From positions 1-64,000 of the forward strand of contig JADJTG010000012.1 in NCBI GenBank assembly GCA_016711285.1: a stretch of 64,000 nucleotides of DNA, given 5' to 3'. The translations under genes and the position numbers were made by a program. Below are positions 37,854-49,100 of the stretch, piece by piece. Each line of letters begins with the position of its first letter. The stretch's first letter is position 1. Origin of the DNA: Sphingobacteriales bacterium (GTDB lineage: Bacteria > Bacteroidota > Bacteroidia > Chitinophagales > UBA2359). The notes beneath the pieces are model-generated. The model ran no database searches and was not told the origin of the DNA. It was given only the letters and a program-made list of their open reading frames with translations.

Positions 37854-38969
37854 ATGTTCAATCGTAATATTATTAGTACAATATGCTTGCTTGTGGGTGT
37901 GGTATGGTTCAATGCTTTGCAGGCACAAGTACGCACTTACAGCAACGAATTTCTGGCTTTGGGCGTAGGTGCTCGCGCCTTTGCTATGGGCAATGCACAA
38001 TGTGCCGCCGCCAATGGTGTGTATGCCGCCTATTGGAATACCGCCGCCATCGCCAATACCGATGCCGCACAATTGGGACTGATGCACGCCGAATGGTTTG
38101 CAGGTGTTGCCAAATACGACTATGCCGGTTTTATAGCTCCTTTGGCAAATAAACAACGTGCCGTAGGCTTGTCGCTGATACGTTTCGGCGTTGATGATAT
38201 TCCGAATACCCTCACACTCGTAGAGCCGGACGGCAGTTTTAATTATGATAACCTCAGTGTTTTTTCGGCTGCCGATTATGCGGCTTTGCTGCACTATGCG
38301 CAGGCGTGGTCGCGATGGCAGGTGGGCGGCAGCGCAAAGGTGATTTATCGCAAAGTAGGAAAATTTGCCAATGCCTGGGGCTTGGGTATTGATGTGGGTG
38401 CCCGTTTTGCCGCTACCGAAAACCTAACTTTGGCGGTTGCCGTAAAAGACCTCACCACTACTTACAACGCTTGGTCGTTTAATTTTACAGAAGAAGAAAA
38501 ACTGCAACTGCAAGCCACCAACAACCTGATTCCGGTGAAATCGGTGGAGCTGACCGGACAACGCCTCGTGTTGGGCATAGCGCACCGCCTGAATTTCGGT
38601 GAAAAATTGGCACTAACCACAGCTTTGGATATAGATTGCACTTTTGATGGCAAGCGCAATGTGCTGTTGGGCAGCGACTTTGTGAGCATAGACCCGCACG
38701 CCGGTGCTGAATTGAGCTACAACAATACAGTTTTTTTGCGCGGCGGTGTGAACAAAATACAGCGTTTTACTGACGATAATGACGCAAGCAAAGAAATATT
38801 ATCCGTGCAGCCCAATGTAGGCATAGGTTTTAAAATAGACAAAGTAACTTTGGATTATGCCTTTGTGGGCTTGAACCGCCGCGATGTGGGCATTTTTTCG
38901 CACGTTATATCTCTGGCTCTCGCTTTTAATAGCAAAGTTGCCACCAACGATGCTGCTCCTTTATATTAA
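37854..38969 (+). CDS. PorV/PorQ-family T9SS protein
   Basis: 371 residues from ATG 37854; an in-frame TTG lies 39 bases upstream but the ATG starts a clean signal peptide (NRNIISTICLLVGVVWFNALQAQ). The mature protein begins with the family start FLALGVGARAFAMGNAQCA, then repeated amphipathic strands with NTAAIAN, a barrel related to FadL. PorV shuttles cargo from the SprA channel to the PorU sortase; PorQ acts in the attachment complex. Which one this is cannot be told from sequence alone, but PorV fits the next gene, a PorU-like protease. Upstream has a -7 box. Confidence 0.85.
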   Translation: MFNRNIISTICLLVGVVWFNALQAQVRTYSNEFLALGVGARAFAMGNAQCAAANGVYAAYWNTAAIANTDAAQLGLMHAEWFAGVAKYDYAGFIAPLANKQRAVGLSLIRFGVDDIPNTLTLVEPDGSFNYDNLSVFSAADYAALLHYAQAWSRWQVGGSAKVIYRKVGKFANAWGLGIDVGARFAATENLTLAVAVKDLTTTYNAWSFNFTEEEKLQLQATNNLIPVKSVELTGQRLVLGIAHRLNFGEKLALTTALDIDCTFDGKRNVLLGSDFVSIDPHAGAELSYNNTVFLRGGVNKIQRFTDDNDASKEILSVQPNVGIGFKIDKVTLDYAFVGLNRRDVGIFSHVISLALAFNSKVATNDAAPLY

Positions 38970-39126
38970 AGTTATTATTGTTTTTAAAATATTTTTCCTA
39001 AAAAATACTTCTCATAATACACCATATAAAGTATCTTTTTTTTATTATTACCGACTCAAATTATTTTGTTATAAAAAATTGATTTTCAATTAATTAACAA
39101 ATTAAAATTCATAAATTTTTATAAAT

Positions 39127-42100
39127 ATGAAAAAATTACTGATTCTGCTGCTGTCATTATTTGCAGGTATCGAACTGCAAGCACAGATATATCAAAACAA
39201 ATGGATAGATTTGTCAAAAACTTACGATAAATTTCAATTAGAAAAAGACGGTTTATATCGTATCGGCTACGAAACTTTATTGCAGGCGGGGTTGCCCCTA
39301 GAAGGCAGCGGCTACAAATTGTATAATAAAGGCAAAGAAGTTCCGATTTATGTATCTACCAACGGCACTTTTGGTGCGGGCGATTATATTGAGTTTGTAG
39401 GCAAAGCCAATGACGGCGAATTAGATGCTTTTTTATTCCAAAATCCTACTTGGCAAATCAGCAAAGACCGCAGCCTCTATACCAAAAAAGCGACTTATTT
39501 CTTAGCTTCGGACAACAGCAGCAACAATTTGCGCTATCAAACCATCTCCAACAATTTGGCAAATGCCCCTGCCGCCGAACCGTTTTTTCTTTATACTTCA
39601 AAAAAAATCCTCAATACTGCCCACTCCGCCGGCGAGCCTTTCAGCAATTTGTCGGGTGTGAACAACAACTACGCCGACTTCGGCAAAGGCGAAGGTTGGG
39701 TAGGACCGATTATTGTAGAAGGCACAGAGCAAAGCACCGATGTAGTAACTCCTTATATTTATCAAAACGGCGGAACGGCTTTTGTGGAAAGCAAAATAAC
39801 AGGACGCTCCAATGAAATACAAGTACTGCCCGACCATCATATTCAGCTCAAAATAAACGACCAGATTGTAGTAGATGAGACCTACGAAGGCTACTCTTTG
39901 GAATCGTATAGCTTTAATGTAGATTTGAATGTACTTGCCGACAACAATGAAGTGGGGTTAGCCAGCATCGGCGATATAGCGGGTGTAAGCATTGATCGCA
40001 ATTCTTTGTGCTATGTATTTATTACTTACCCGCGTTTATTTAATTTTGAAAACCAGCGTTCTTTCTTTTTCAGCATTGATAATATTCAAAACCGCTACTT
40101 GGAAATCAACAATTTTAATGGCGGTACTGCTCCGGTATTGTACGATTTAACCAACAATGTGCGCTTAGTACCTACCTTAGACGGTACTACTTACAAAATA
40201 TTTTTGCCCGGCAATGGCGGCACTTTATCTAAGCGCGATTTATACATCAGCAACACGACCGAAACCACCACCGATGCCGTCAATATAGTGAGCAATTTAG
40301 TGCCGCAGCAATTCACCAATTTTGCCGATCCCTCCAAAGCCGCCGACTATATCATCATCACCCACTCAAAATTGCGAGGGGGCGAAGAAGACCAAGTACA
40401 ACGCTATCAGACTTATCGCAGTTCGGCGCAGGGTGGCGGATATCAGGTGCTGGTGGCAGATATTGATGAGTTGTACGACCAGTTTGCGTGGGGTGTATTG
40501 CAGCACCCGCTTTCTATTATGAATTTTGTGAATTATATCATAGACAATTACGAAGCGGGCATTTGGGCAACGCAGCCCGAATATTTGTTGTTGATGGGGC
40601 GTTCTATTCGTTACAGCAAAACCAATTTGCCCGATTTATTTGCACGGAATTTAGTACCCACTTTCGGCGAAACCGGCTCCGATATGATGCTCACCGTACC
40701 TACGGTATATGCCTACAAAAACCAATTGGCGGTGGGGCGTATCAGTGCCGAAACTCCGGAACATATAAAGCGTTATTTGGATAAAGTGATAGAATATGAA
40801 GCAAATATGAATATTCAAAATACGCCCTGCACCAAAACCGACCGCCTTTGGATGAAGGATATTGTGCATGTTGCCGGCGGAAAAAATGCTTCGGAAGCCA
40901 CTAATTATACTAATAATCTCAACGGCTACAAACAAGTAATAGAAGATACACTCTGGGGCGCAAAAGTACAGGCAACTTTCTCAAAAGCAGAAGGTGGTAT
41001 TATTGCAGCACCGCAGCAGTTTAAAAACCTGATGAACAACGGACTTTCTATGGTGACTTATATCGGTCATTCCGGCGGTGCTTTGTGGGAATTTGATATT
41101 CAAAGCCCTGATGATTACGACAATGCCGGAAAGTATCCGTTCTTTTATTCCAACTCCTGCTTTGTAGGCGATGTACACTCCCCAGACAATGATATTATGG
41201 CGTTGGTATATAGCTTGGCGGAGCAGCGCGGAGCTATTGCATTTTTGGCAACGGTGGGCTTTGGTTTTCCTTATTATTTGGATATCTACGGCGAAGAAAT
41301 GTATCGCCAGATGGCTTATGAAAATTACGGCGGCACTTTGGGGCAATTTATGCAAAAGACCATTGAAAATATTTATATTCCTTCGGTGGGAGCCAGTCAT
41401 TATTACGGGATACGCCTCACTTGTCAGGAATTTACGCTTGCAGGCGACCCCGCCATTCGCCTCAATCAATGGCAAAAACCAGAATATGTGACAGAAGAAA
41501 ATGATTTATATTTTAATCCTTCGGTACTCACTACTGCTATTGATTCTTTTGATGTAAATGTTGTAGTAACCAATTTAGGAAAAGCAGTAGCCGATTCTTT
41601 TTCGGTGCAGGTAATACATACCTTGCCCGATGGCACACAGAATATTGTAAAAAAACGTTTCAAAGGTGTCTATTACCGCGATACGCTCTCTTTGCGGTTG
41701 CCTATCGGCGAAGCGGCATTGGGCAGCAACGGATTTTCTTTGAGCATAGATTCTGACAATGAATTGCCCGAAGATTGTGAAGACAACAACATTTTAAACA
41801 CCAATATTTTCATTTTACCCGGCTCGGCTTTGCCTATTCACCCTTGCGAATTTTCTATTGTAGGCACTACTCCCGTCAAGTTGCAGGCATCTACGGCATT
41901 GCCCGTACTCACGCAGCCGCGCACCTATCGTTTAGAAATCGACACCGTACCTGAATTTAACACCACATTTTTACAATATACCACTTTGAGCAGTAGCGGC
42001 GGTATTATAGAATGGCAGCCCGCTCTGTCTTACGAGGCTCAAAAAGTATATTATTGGCGTATCAGCATTGTGCCGGAAACAGGAGGTAATTATAATTGGC

Positions 42101-44232
42101 AGAGTTCGTCTTTTATTTACATTCCCAATCAGCCCGACGGTTGGAATCAATCGCATTATGGACAATATACACGCAACAGCTACAATGGCACTTTTTTAAA
42201 TGCACAACATCAATTTGAATTTGATGATGAATTTAATAATTTGCGCGGCTTTGTAAATAATACCGAAACCCCGCAGATTTACAGCCTTTATTTGAATGAT
42301 GTATTGATTAGTGCAGGCAGTTGTTTGATAGGCAGCAATACAAATTGTTTGGGAGGTATTGCTTTTGCTGTTTTTAAACCCGAAAAAATATTATCCGTAG
42401 TAGAAAGTGAATTAGACCCCTCCACGCAAGGAATGAGCGGCTGCAATCGCAAAGGTATGTTTGGAAATGTACAATGCGGAGGAGGCAACATCTACGAATT
42501 TTATACCGGAGATGAAGATGTTTATACACAAATCAAAAACTTTTTGGATTGGGTGCCGCAGGGCTATTATGTTGTAGCATATTCGGTAGGAAACCACCGC
42601 TTGGAGAGCAGTGCAGCTTCTGCCGCCGCTTTGCAACCGCTCTACACACGTTTCAGCGATTTAGGATTTCCGCAGCTGGCATCTATCGAGTCCGAAATTC
42701 CGTTTTTTGCACTGCTACGCAAAGGCGTAGTAAATTATACGCCAAAAATTTTAATCGGCGGCGTATCTGATGAAGTACTCGAATACAACGAAAATGTATT
42801 CGGAAAAACAGATGAGGGCACTTATACCAGCACGCTCATCGGACCTTCGGCTTTGTGGCAGAGTTTGCAGTGGCAAGCCACCCCTTTGGAAGCCGGTGTA
42901 GTAGGGGAACTATTTAATGTGGACGTAATCGGCGTAAGAGCCGATGGAGTAGAAAACACTTTATTCAATACCAACACTATCAATAATTGGGATTTAAGTT
43001 TTGTTGATGCCTCGGTGTATCCTTTTTTGCGCCTGCGAGCCAACAACAAAGATGTATCGTACCTCACCCCTTCGCAACTTGAACATTGGCGCGTGTATCA
43101 CAAAAAATATCCCGAATTGGCATTCAACAGCAGTGCGCATTTTTCTGTTACCGACACTTTGTACATCACCCAAACCGGAAAATTGGAAATCGCCGTTACC
43201 AATGCCTCACCGGTGGCAAGCGACAGCGTATATGTGCAGGTAAGCACCACCAACGCCAATAATGTCACGCAGCAGCACGCCTATGCCCCGCAAGCTCCTT
43301 TTGCAGGCGGCGAAACCCGTGTATTAAACATCGATTTTCCGGCGGGCGAAGTGTTGGGAGCGAGTACTTTAACAGTGCAGCTCAATCCGAATAAAATAAA
43401 ACCTGATAAATTTGATTTTAATAATCAGTTACAAATCCCTTTTTGGGTGTTGGGTGATAATATAAATCCGGTGGCAGATGTAACTTTTGACGGTCAGCAT
43501 ATTTTAGACGGCGACATTGTATCTACACAGCCCGAAGTACAAATTACTTTGTATGATGAAAATACGGTATTGCCCCTCAATGATACCGCCGCTTTTGATA
43601 TTGTACTGATTTATCCTGACGGTACGCTGCATCCTGTGTCTTTTGCCGACCCTTCTGTTATATTCACACCGGCAAATGCAGGCAACGACACCAATGAAGC
43701 GATGGTTACTTTTTCGCCGCAACTCGCCCAAGACGGCACCTATCAACTGCAAATAACCGCCACCGACCGTAGCGGTAACACCGCCGGCAATGGCACTACT
43801 TATTCCATTTCCTTTGAAGTAATCACACAATCATCAATTTCGCATTTGCTCAATTATCCCAATCCTTTTACTACCTCTACACGCTTTGCTTTTGTACTCA
43901 CCGGTGGCGAGTTGCCCACGCAATTTAAAATTCAGGTGATGACCATAGCAGGGACAGTAGTACGCGAAATCGGCAGAAGCGAAATCGGAGACCTGCGCAT
44001 CGGCAGAAACCTTACCGAGTATGCGTGGGACGGCAAAGATACTTACGGAAATGAATTGGCAAATGGTGTATATTTTTACAGAGTAATTGCAAAAAAAGCC
44101 AACGGAGAAGATTTTGAATTATTCAGCTATAAAAAAGAAAGCACTACTCCCAAGTACAATATTTCTTCTACGACTACCATGGACGGAATGTTCAATAAAT
44201 ACGGCTTGGGTAAAATGTATAAAATGCGCTAA
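39127..44232 (+). CDS. very large PorU-like C25 cysteine protease/sortase (PorU2 type)
   Basis: 1701 residues, signal peptide about 1-20. A C25 gingipain-like protease domain lies at about 400-780. Catalytic His is in TYIGHSGGALW (about residue 647) and catalytic Cys in YSNSCFVGDVHSP (about 677). Downstream are CARDB-like beta-sandwiches (about 800-900 and 1340-1430) and a C-terminal FlgD/sorting-like domain (LNYPNPFTTSTRF, YGNELANGVYFYRV). PorU removes sorting domains and links cargo to lipid in T9SS. The long architecture matches the PorU2 class described for Bacteroidota rather than the shorter PorU. The adjacent PorV-like gene, 157 bases upstream, supports the assignment. Confidence 0.85.
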   Translation: MKKLLILLLSLFAGIELQAQIYQNKWIDLSKTYDKFQLEKDGLYRIGYETLLQAGLPLEGSGYKLYNKGKEVPIYVSTNGTFGAGDYIEFVGKANDGELDAFLFQNPTWQISKDRSLYTKKATYFLASDNSSNNLRYQTISNNLANAPAAEPFFLYTSKKILNTAHSAGEPFSNLSGVNNNYADFGKGEGWVGPIIVEGTEQSTDVVTPYIYQNGGTAFVESKITGRSNEIQVLPDHHIQLKINDQIVVDETYEGYSLESYSFNVDLNVLADNNEVGLASIGDIAGVSIDRNSLCYVFITYPRLFNFENQRSFFFSIDNIQNRYLEINNFNGGTAPVLYDLTNNVRLVPTLDGTTYKIFLPGNGGTLSKRDLYISNTTETTTDAVNIVSNLVPQQFTNFADPSKAADYIIITHSKLRGGEEDQVQRYQTYRSSAQGGGYQVLVADIDELYDQFAWGVLQHPLSIMNFVNYIIDNYEAGIWATQPEYLLLMGRSIRYSKTNLPDLFARNLVPTFGETGSDMMLTVPTVYAYKNQLAVGRISAETPEHIKRYLDKVIEYEANMNIQNTPCTKTDRLWMKDIVHVAGGKNASEATNYTNNLNGYKQVIEDTLWGAKVQATFSKAEGGIIAAPQQFKNLMNNGLSMVTYIGHSGGALWEFDIQSPDDYDNAGKYPFFYSNSCFVGDVHSPDNDIMALVYSLAEQRGAIAFLATVGFGFPYYLDIYGEEMYRQMAYENYGGTLGQFMQKTIENIYIPSVGASHYYGIRLTCQEFTLAGDPAIRLNQWQKPEYVTEENDLYFNPSVLTTAIDSFDVNVVVTNLGKAVADSFSVQVIHTLPDGTQNIVKKRFKGVYYRDTLSLRLPIGEAALGSNGFSLSIDSDNELPEDCEDNNILNTNIFILPGSALPIHPCEFSIVGTTPVKLQASTALPVLTQPRTYRLEIDTVPEFNTTFLQYTTLSSSGGIIEWQPALSYEAQKVYYWRISIVPETGGNYNWQSSSFIYIPNQPDGWNQSHYGQYTRNSYNGTFLNAQHQFEFDDEFNNLRGFVNNTETPQIYSLYLNDVLISAGSCLIGSNTNCLGGIAFAVFKPEKILSVVESELDPSTQGMSGCNRKGMFGNVQCGGGNIYEFYTGDEDVYTQIKNFLDWVPQGYYVVAYSVGNHRLESSAASAAALQPLYTRFSDLGFPQLASIESEIPFFALLRKGVVNYTPKILIGGVSDEVLEYNENVFGKTDEGTYTSTLIGPSALWQSLQWQATPLEAGVVGELFNVDVIGVRADGVENTLFNTNTINNWDLSFVDASVYPFLRLRANNKDVSYLTPSQLEHWRVYHKKYPELAFNSSAHFSVTDTLYITQTGKLEIAVTNASPVASDSVYVQVSTTNANNVTQQHAYAPQAPFAGGETRVLNIDFPAGEVLGASTLTVQLNPNKIKPDKFDFNNQLQIPFWVLGDNINPVADVTFDGQHILDGDIVSTQPEVQITLYDENTVLPLNDTAAFDIVLIYPDGTLHPVSFADPSVIFTPANAGNDTNEAMVTFSPQLAQDGTYQLQITATDRSGNTAGNGTTYSISFEVITQSSISHLLNYPNPFTTSTRFAFVLTGGELPTQFKIQVMTIAGTVVREIGRSEIGDLRIGRNLTEYAWDGKDTYGNELANGVYFYRVIAKKANGEDFELFSYKKESTTPKYNISSTTTMDGMFNKYGLGKMYKMR

Positions 44233-44362
44233 GTAAAACGATACTTAATAATATAATTGCATATATAGTGATATATTTTTTAACTAAATAGTTAATTTTT
44301 AATCATTATTTTGTCATTTTTTTGAATAAAATAAAAAAAAATGTTAATTTTTTTAAAAAAAA

Positions 44363-44480
44363 TTTGTATTTTAAATTTTTAATAGTAAATTTGTGTCGTG
44401 CTAAACTTATTAGCATAAAGGTTTTAAAGGTTTGAAAAAGCTGTCGAGTTTCAGAAATGGGGCTCGGCAGTTTCCTTTTT
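44363..44480 (+). ncRNA. candidate small RNA: orphan promoter followed by a terminator
   Basis: TTTG (44363-44366), a 19-base gap, then TAAATTTG (44386-44393) make a canonical Bacteroidota promoter. About 50 bases later CTGTCGAG (44441-44448) pairs with CTCGGCAG (44463-44470), followed by TTTCCTTTTT. The transcript would be roughly 80 nt, 44399-44478, with no ORF. The hairpin may also terminate the minus-strand gene from the other side. No known RNA family recognised. Confidence 0.45.
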
Positions 44481-45064
44481 TAGGGCGTTTTAATTTTTCC
44501 CTCTATCAAAAAGCTGCTTTGTTCAATCCCTTTCAATTGCTGTATCACTTCGTAAGTGTAATATTTTTGCAGCGCATCATACTGTAATTTTTCGCTGCCG
44601 CTCGCTAAAAAACTTTCGTGGCTGTTTTCTATCTTCAAAGACAAGGGGCGATGTTGGGCATCAAACACGATTTGTACTTTTTTGTGTGGAATTTCGGCAA
44701 TATTGCTGTTGCTGTAAGTTACTACTGTTGTGCCGCCGCTACTGCTGCTGCTGTCGGTACTGAAAAGCCCACGCCACGCCGCTTTATTGAGGTCGCAGCG
44801 CAACCACAACTCCAATTCTCGTTCCCAGTCGGGCTGTTCGAAAATTTGTATTTCCTGGGTCGTGTCTATATGCACCGTTTTTTCCAGCACCGCATTTTGT
44901 TGTTGCCACTCGCGGGTTTGCGCACGCATATAGGCGGGTACATCAAAATACAAAGGAGGAGCTGTAGCATCTTTGGAAGAAGAACCTATAGACGATTCGC
45001 AGGCTGCCGACATCATCATCATTTTGATAAAAATCGCCAAGCCTGTTATTTTTAAAACATTCAT
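44480..45064 (-). CDS. putative lipoprotein
   Basis: 194 residues from the ATG at 45064, chosen over 45106 because it puts a lipobox (SAAC, Cys about 22) at the end of a short hydrophobic signal (ITGLAIFIKMMMM). The mature protein is hydrophilic with a Ser/Gly-rich linker (STDSSSSSGGTT) and no recognised domain. Bacteroidota lipoproteins of this kind are usually outer-membrane anchored. Downstream of the alpha/beta hydrolase with 51 bases between, so they may share a transcript. Function unknown. Confidence 0.7.
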   Translation of the reverse strand: MNVLKITGLAIFIKMMMMSAACESSIGSSSKDATAPPLYFDVPAYMRAQTREWQQQNAVLEKTVHIDTTQEIQIFEQPDWERELELWLRCDLNKAAWRGLFSTDSSSSSGGTTVVTYSNSNIAEIPHKKVQIVFDAQHRPLSLKIENSHESFLASGSEKLQYDALQKYYTYEVIQQLKGIEQSSFLIEGKIKTP

Positions 45065-45115
45065 GCGTAGAAAAAAAATAAAAAGAGCATACGTTGTTGA
45101 GAACAACAGACAAAA

Positions 45116-46015
45116 TTAAGCAAAGGTTTTCACCACTGTTTCTACCTGTGTGGGCGTTTTTTTTGCCAATAAAAATTCCAAAGCATCTTGTGCCGACTGC
45201 TGCGGAATTTCTTCCATCGGCACATGCCCTACTCCTTTATAAATAATTACTTGGGAATTGGGAATATCGCGCCGGAAACGATGTGCATCTTGTAGCGAAA
45301 TCCATTTATCTTCTTCGCCCCACAAAATCAAAGTGGGTTGAAAAATATTGGGCAAAAAATGAGAATTATCTTTATAAGTGCCATTCACCATTGATACAAA
45401 AGCCTCCGCATTGCCGCCGTGCATAAAGAGTTCGTAGTATCTGTCCACTAATTCGGGTGTTACTTTATTGGGATTGCCATATACCTGCTTCAAAAAAACC
45501 TCTAAAATATTGCGTTTAATAGCATAACGTACAATTTTGGAAGCCAAAGGTGCTTTTGCCATCTTAAAAGGCAAGGGCATATCGTTGTGCAATAAATAAC
45601 CTGCTGCATCAATGAGTATCATTTTTTTGATACGTTCGGGATACAAACGTGCAAATTCCCAAGCAATCCACCCTCCCAAAGAGTTGCCCGCCACATGGCA
45701 CTGATAAATACCCAAAGCATTCAGAAAGCGAGCGATAAAACTCATAAATTCTTCCAAAGGCTCTTTGATGTTTTCGCGCGGCGATGAGAGTCCGAAACCC
45801 GGTAAATCTACGCGCAGCACCCGAAAACGCTTGCTCAGTATTTTAGACCACGCATCAAAGGTATGTAAGGAAGAAAAAGTGCCGTGCAATAACAATAAAG
45901 GAAAACCCGCCCCTTCATCGCAATAATGCACCAAACCGCCGTCCATCACCATAAAACGCGAAGTAGGTAAGGTGTAGGCTTTCAGCAGGCGGCGAGATTC
46001 ATTATCATGTATCAC
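45116..46015 (-). CDS. alpha/beta hydrolase
   Basis: 299 residues. Alpha/beta-hydrolase fold with oxyanion HGTFSS (about 43-48), nucleophile Ser in AGNSLGGWIAWE (about 111), acid Asp in LWGEEDKWI (about 237) and His in GVGHVPMEE (about 264). The catalytic triad is complete. Substrate unpredictable: esterase, lactonase or haloalkane-dehalogenase-like enzymes share this. No signal peptide, so it is cytosolic. Upstream is a long T9SS gene whose terminator separates the two; downstream is the lipoprotein. Confidence 0.88.
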   Translation of the reverse strand: MIHDNESRRLLKAYTLPTSRFMVMDGGLVHYCDEGAGFPLLLLHGTFSSLHTFDAWSKILSKRFRVLRVDLPGFGLSSPRENIKEPLEEFMSFIARFLNALGIYQCHVAGNSLGGWIAWEFARLYPERIKKMILIDAAGYLLHNDMPLPFKMAKAPLASKIVRYAIKRNILEVFLKQVYGNPNKVTPELVDRYYELFMHGGNAEAFVSMVNGTYKDNSHFLPNIFQPTLILWGEEDKWISLQDAHRFRRDIPNSQVIIYKGVGHVPMEEIPQQSAQDALEFLLAKKTPTQVETVVKTFA

Positions 46016-46134
46016 AACAAAAAAATAATATTGGAGCTATAATATTACAAAATCGGAGTGTAAATATACGATATGATACGCCATTATACGAATATTCGGT
46101 GTTTATAAAATGAACAAAATATTTTTTAACAAAA

Positions 46135-46172
46135 AAATCCGCCGTTTGAAACGCGATTCAAACGGCGGATTT
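46135..46172 (-). terminator. rho-independent terminator of the beta-helix gene
   Basis: Perfect stem of about 16 bp (46135-46150 with 46157-46172), 6-base loop ACGCGA, followed on the minus strand by a T-run; 20 bases past the stop at 46193. Confidence 0.92.
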
Positions 46173-46192
46173 GAATGATTGAGTTATAAAAA

Positions 46193-49100
46193 TTAAGGAA
46201 TAACAACCATTTTTTCTTTAAAAGCGATTTCGGGAATGGTGCAATAATATACACCTGCCGGCAAAATATCGCTGAGGTCTAACGACAGCGTTTGTCCCGT
46301 AGCAGCTGTTCGGGTCATTAGCAGCACACCCTGAGCCGAAAATACCTGAACAGTATGCACCGCTGCGTCAGACTGCTGCTCGGCGGTGCTTGGCAATACA
46401 ATATTGAATTGTCCGCGATTAGGATTGGGGCTGATTTGTGCCATTGACTCCATAGAATGATTTACGGATAATTCTGTTTGTTTGGGTGCGTTTTCGCCAT
46501 TGGTAAGCTCATTGTAGCAAGGATTTACGGCAGTTCCGGCACAGCTCAGAGGCGTAATAGTATAGCTGCCCGAAGTAACCACCGAAAGCGGAGCTGAAGC
46601 AGCATCGTGGCGCAAGAAAACGGCATTATCCAAATTCTTCACGCGGATATTCGGATAAGTGTTATTGGCGTTGGTGTGCCATACGGTGCTGAACAAAGCA
46701 GTAGCATCGCTGCCGCACAAGCCCTGATCGTCTAAATCTGCATTGCTGCTGCCATTGATTTCTGTCCATTTATCAATATTCCAGTCTGTTTGTGGTGTTC
46801 CAAAAAATCCGTTACACGAAAGGTCGCTGTTTCTGTTGTCGCCCAATAATTCCAAAGCTGCCGTAAATGCTCCTTCAAAACGATTGTTGTTGATATACAA
46901 TTTTTTAGATGTGTTCACAGCATTGCTCTGTACCACCACCATTCCTTTCGTCCATTGATTGTTCTGTGTTGCATTCGTCAATATTTCGTTGTTTAATATA
47001 TCAAAACCGCCGCCTTTATAGGTATAAATACCATAAGTGCAACAAAGAGCAGAAGTACCTGCGTGAACATTTATTTGGTTAAAATCAAGAACAGCAAGCG
47101 GGGCATTATAAAGTGTAATTCCTCTGTCGCATTGATTTAAGATATTGTAGGAGCAATGAATGGGATATGTTGCAGTGCTGCCCGTATTGTTGATATAAAT
47201 ACCCTGATATAAATTTGAAAAATGATTAGGCAAATTCTGAGAGCCGACAGAGACGCTTGATTTTTTTATTAAAATACCTGTGCCGTGATATGGGTTCAAA
47301 ACAGGTGAGCCGATAAAAGTATTATCTTCGAGAAAAATGCCGCTACCGGACTGATTGAGTGAAATGCCGATAAAATCATCATCTTGACGCTGAAAATACT
47401 GATTTTCCCAAGGATTAACAAATTCAAAAGTGCAACCTTTAATGACACTGCGGTTGGTATTGTTGCCACTACAGCCATTATAAGCTCCCAAAGAAATACC
47501 AATGGCACAATTATAAAAATAGCTGTCGGTGGCATGTACAATACCGCCGCCTAACTGATTCATCAGTGTACCATTGAGTAAAGGATTAATAGGCGGAAAT
47601 GTGCCGCTACTCACTGTGCCCGGAGCAGATACGCCGTTGATGGCATTTTCAATGCGGGCATTATCCAAATATACAAAACCGTGATTAGGGTATGAGTCGC
47701 AATTGGGCACACAAACGGGGTGGCAAATATTGCGGTCGCCCTCTACACGAATACCAGCCCAAGCATCACATACATTGGTGAGTTTAGCGTCTTCTACCCA
47801 TAATTGCCCGCCTTTTTTAACTATAATACCGGAGGTTTCGGTCATAAAACGCAAATAGGTATTTGTAATATGCAGTTTTGCTCCTGATTTTACAACAATT
47901 TTTCCAAAAACACGGCGCGGCGTATCAATGGTTATATCTTGTCCGCTTTGTACCGTCATGTTGTTGATTTGTACCGTACCCGGCTCATCAAGCAATACTT
48001 CGTGCGCACCGATGTCGTAGTTGCAACCCTGCGCTACCAAATTGCCGTAGTAATCGTGATTGCCCGGATTGATACCGAAAACTTCTTCGGGATTAATGCC
48101 GGCATCGCGCATAGACGACTCCAACTGCAAATGATACGCCGATAGAGTATCTAAATAAAAAGGATTTTCAATAGTAGTGCCGCCGCCCATATTGTACAAC
48201 AAAGGGTCGGCGCTTTGCCATATATTTTCGCCGTTTAGTTTTTCTTGTCCGCTGCTGTCGCTCCATTCGGCTACCGAATGAAAATATTTCATTCCCTCCA
48301 ACCAATATGGATTTCCCCAGCGAATTTCGAGCGTATCGTCCGGTGTCCAGTAATTATTGCCCATTAATTGCACATCAGCACCCGGATGCACCAACATCAC
48401 ATAATCGGTGTTTTTGGTAACAAAAATGTTATTAAACACTTTCATATTGCTGAAATTCTTTTCATCAATACGCAAAGCACCACCGCTGCCCACCGATTTA
48501 TAAATAGTATTATTGTGCAAAGTCAAATTTTCCGACATAGCACCGTTACAAGTCCAAAATGACATGCTGCCGTACAAGAAAAGATTATTGTCGTGGTAGG
48601 CATCGTCTTGGCTGATATTGTAGCGAATGGTGTTGTTGGCAAAACGGCGTTGGTTACAAAATTGTGATGTGAGATAACCGGGACCGGCATTATCGTGGGA
48701 ATAATTATATTCCATAACAGAGTTGGTAACACCATTGTCAAAGTCAAAGCCACCGCCATCTAAAGGATAGGCTTCGTTGTGATGCGACTCGCAATGACGA
48801 AAAGTAACATTATTGGAATAATATGTCCAGATTCCTACAGGACCCGAAGGTCCGCGATTAAAAACACCATTTTCGTAAGCGTTGCAATATTCTACTAATA
48901 CGCCGTCGAAGCCGCCAAAAGCAATACCGCTACCTGTAGGCTGCCACAAAATAGCCGGATTACCGGTATTGTTGTAGGCGTTGCAATATTTAATCGTCAC
49001 GTCTTCTATACCCATACGGTCGGTGGGTTCGTCCCAGCGAGCATAACCTGTGATACCGCCTTCGAGATTATCGTGCAAATCACAAAAGAAAATATTTATG

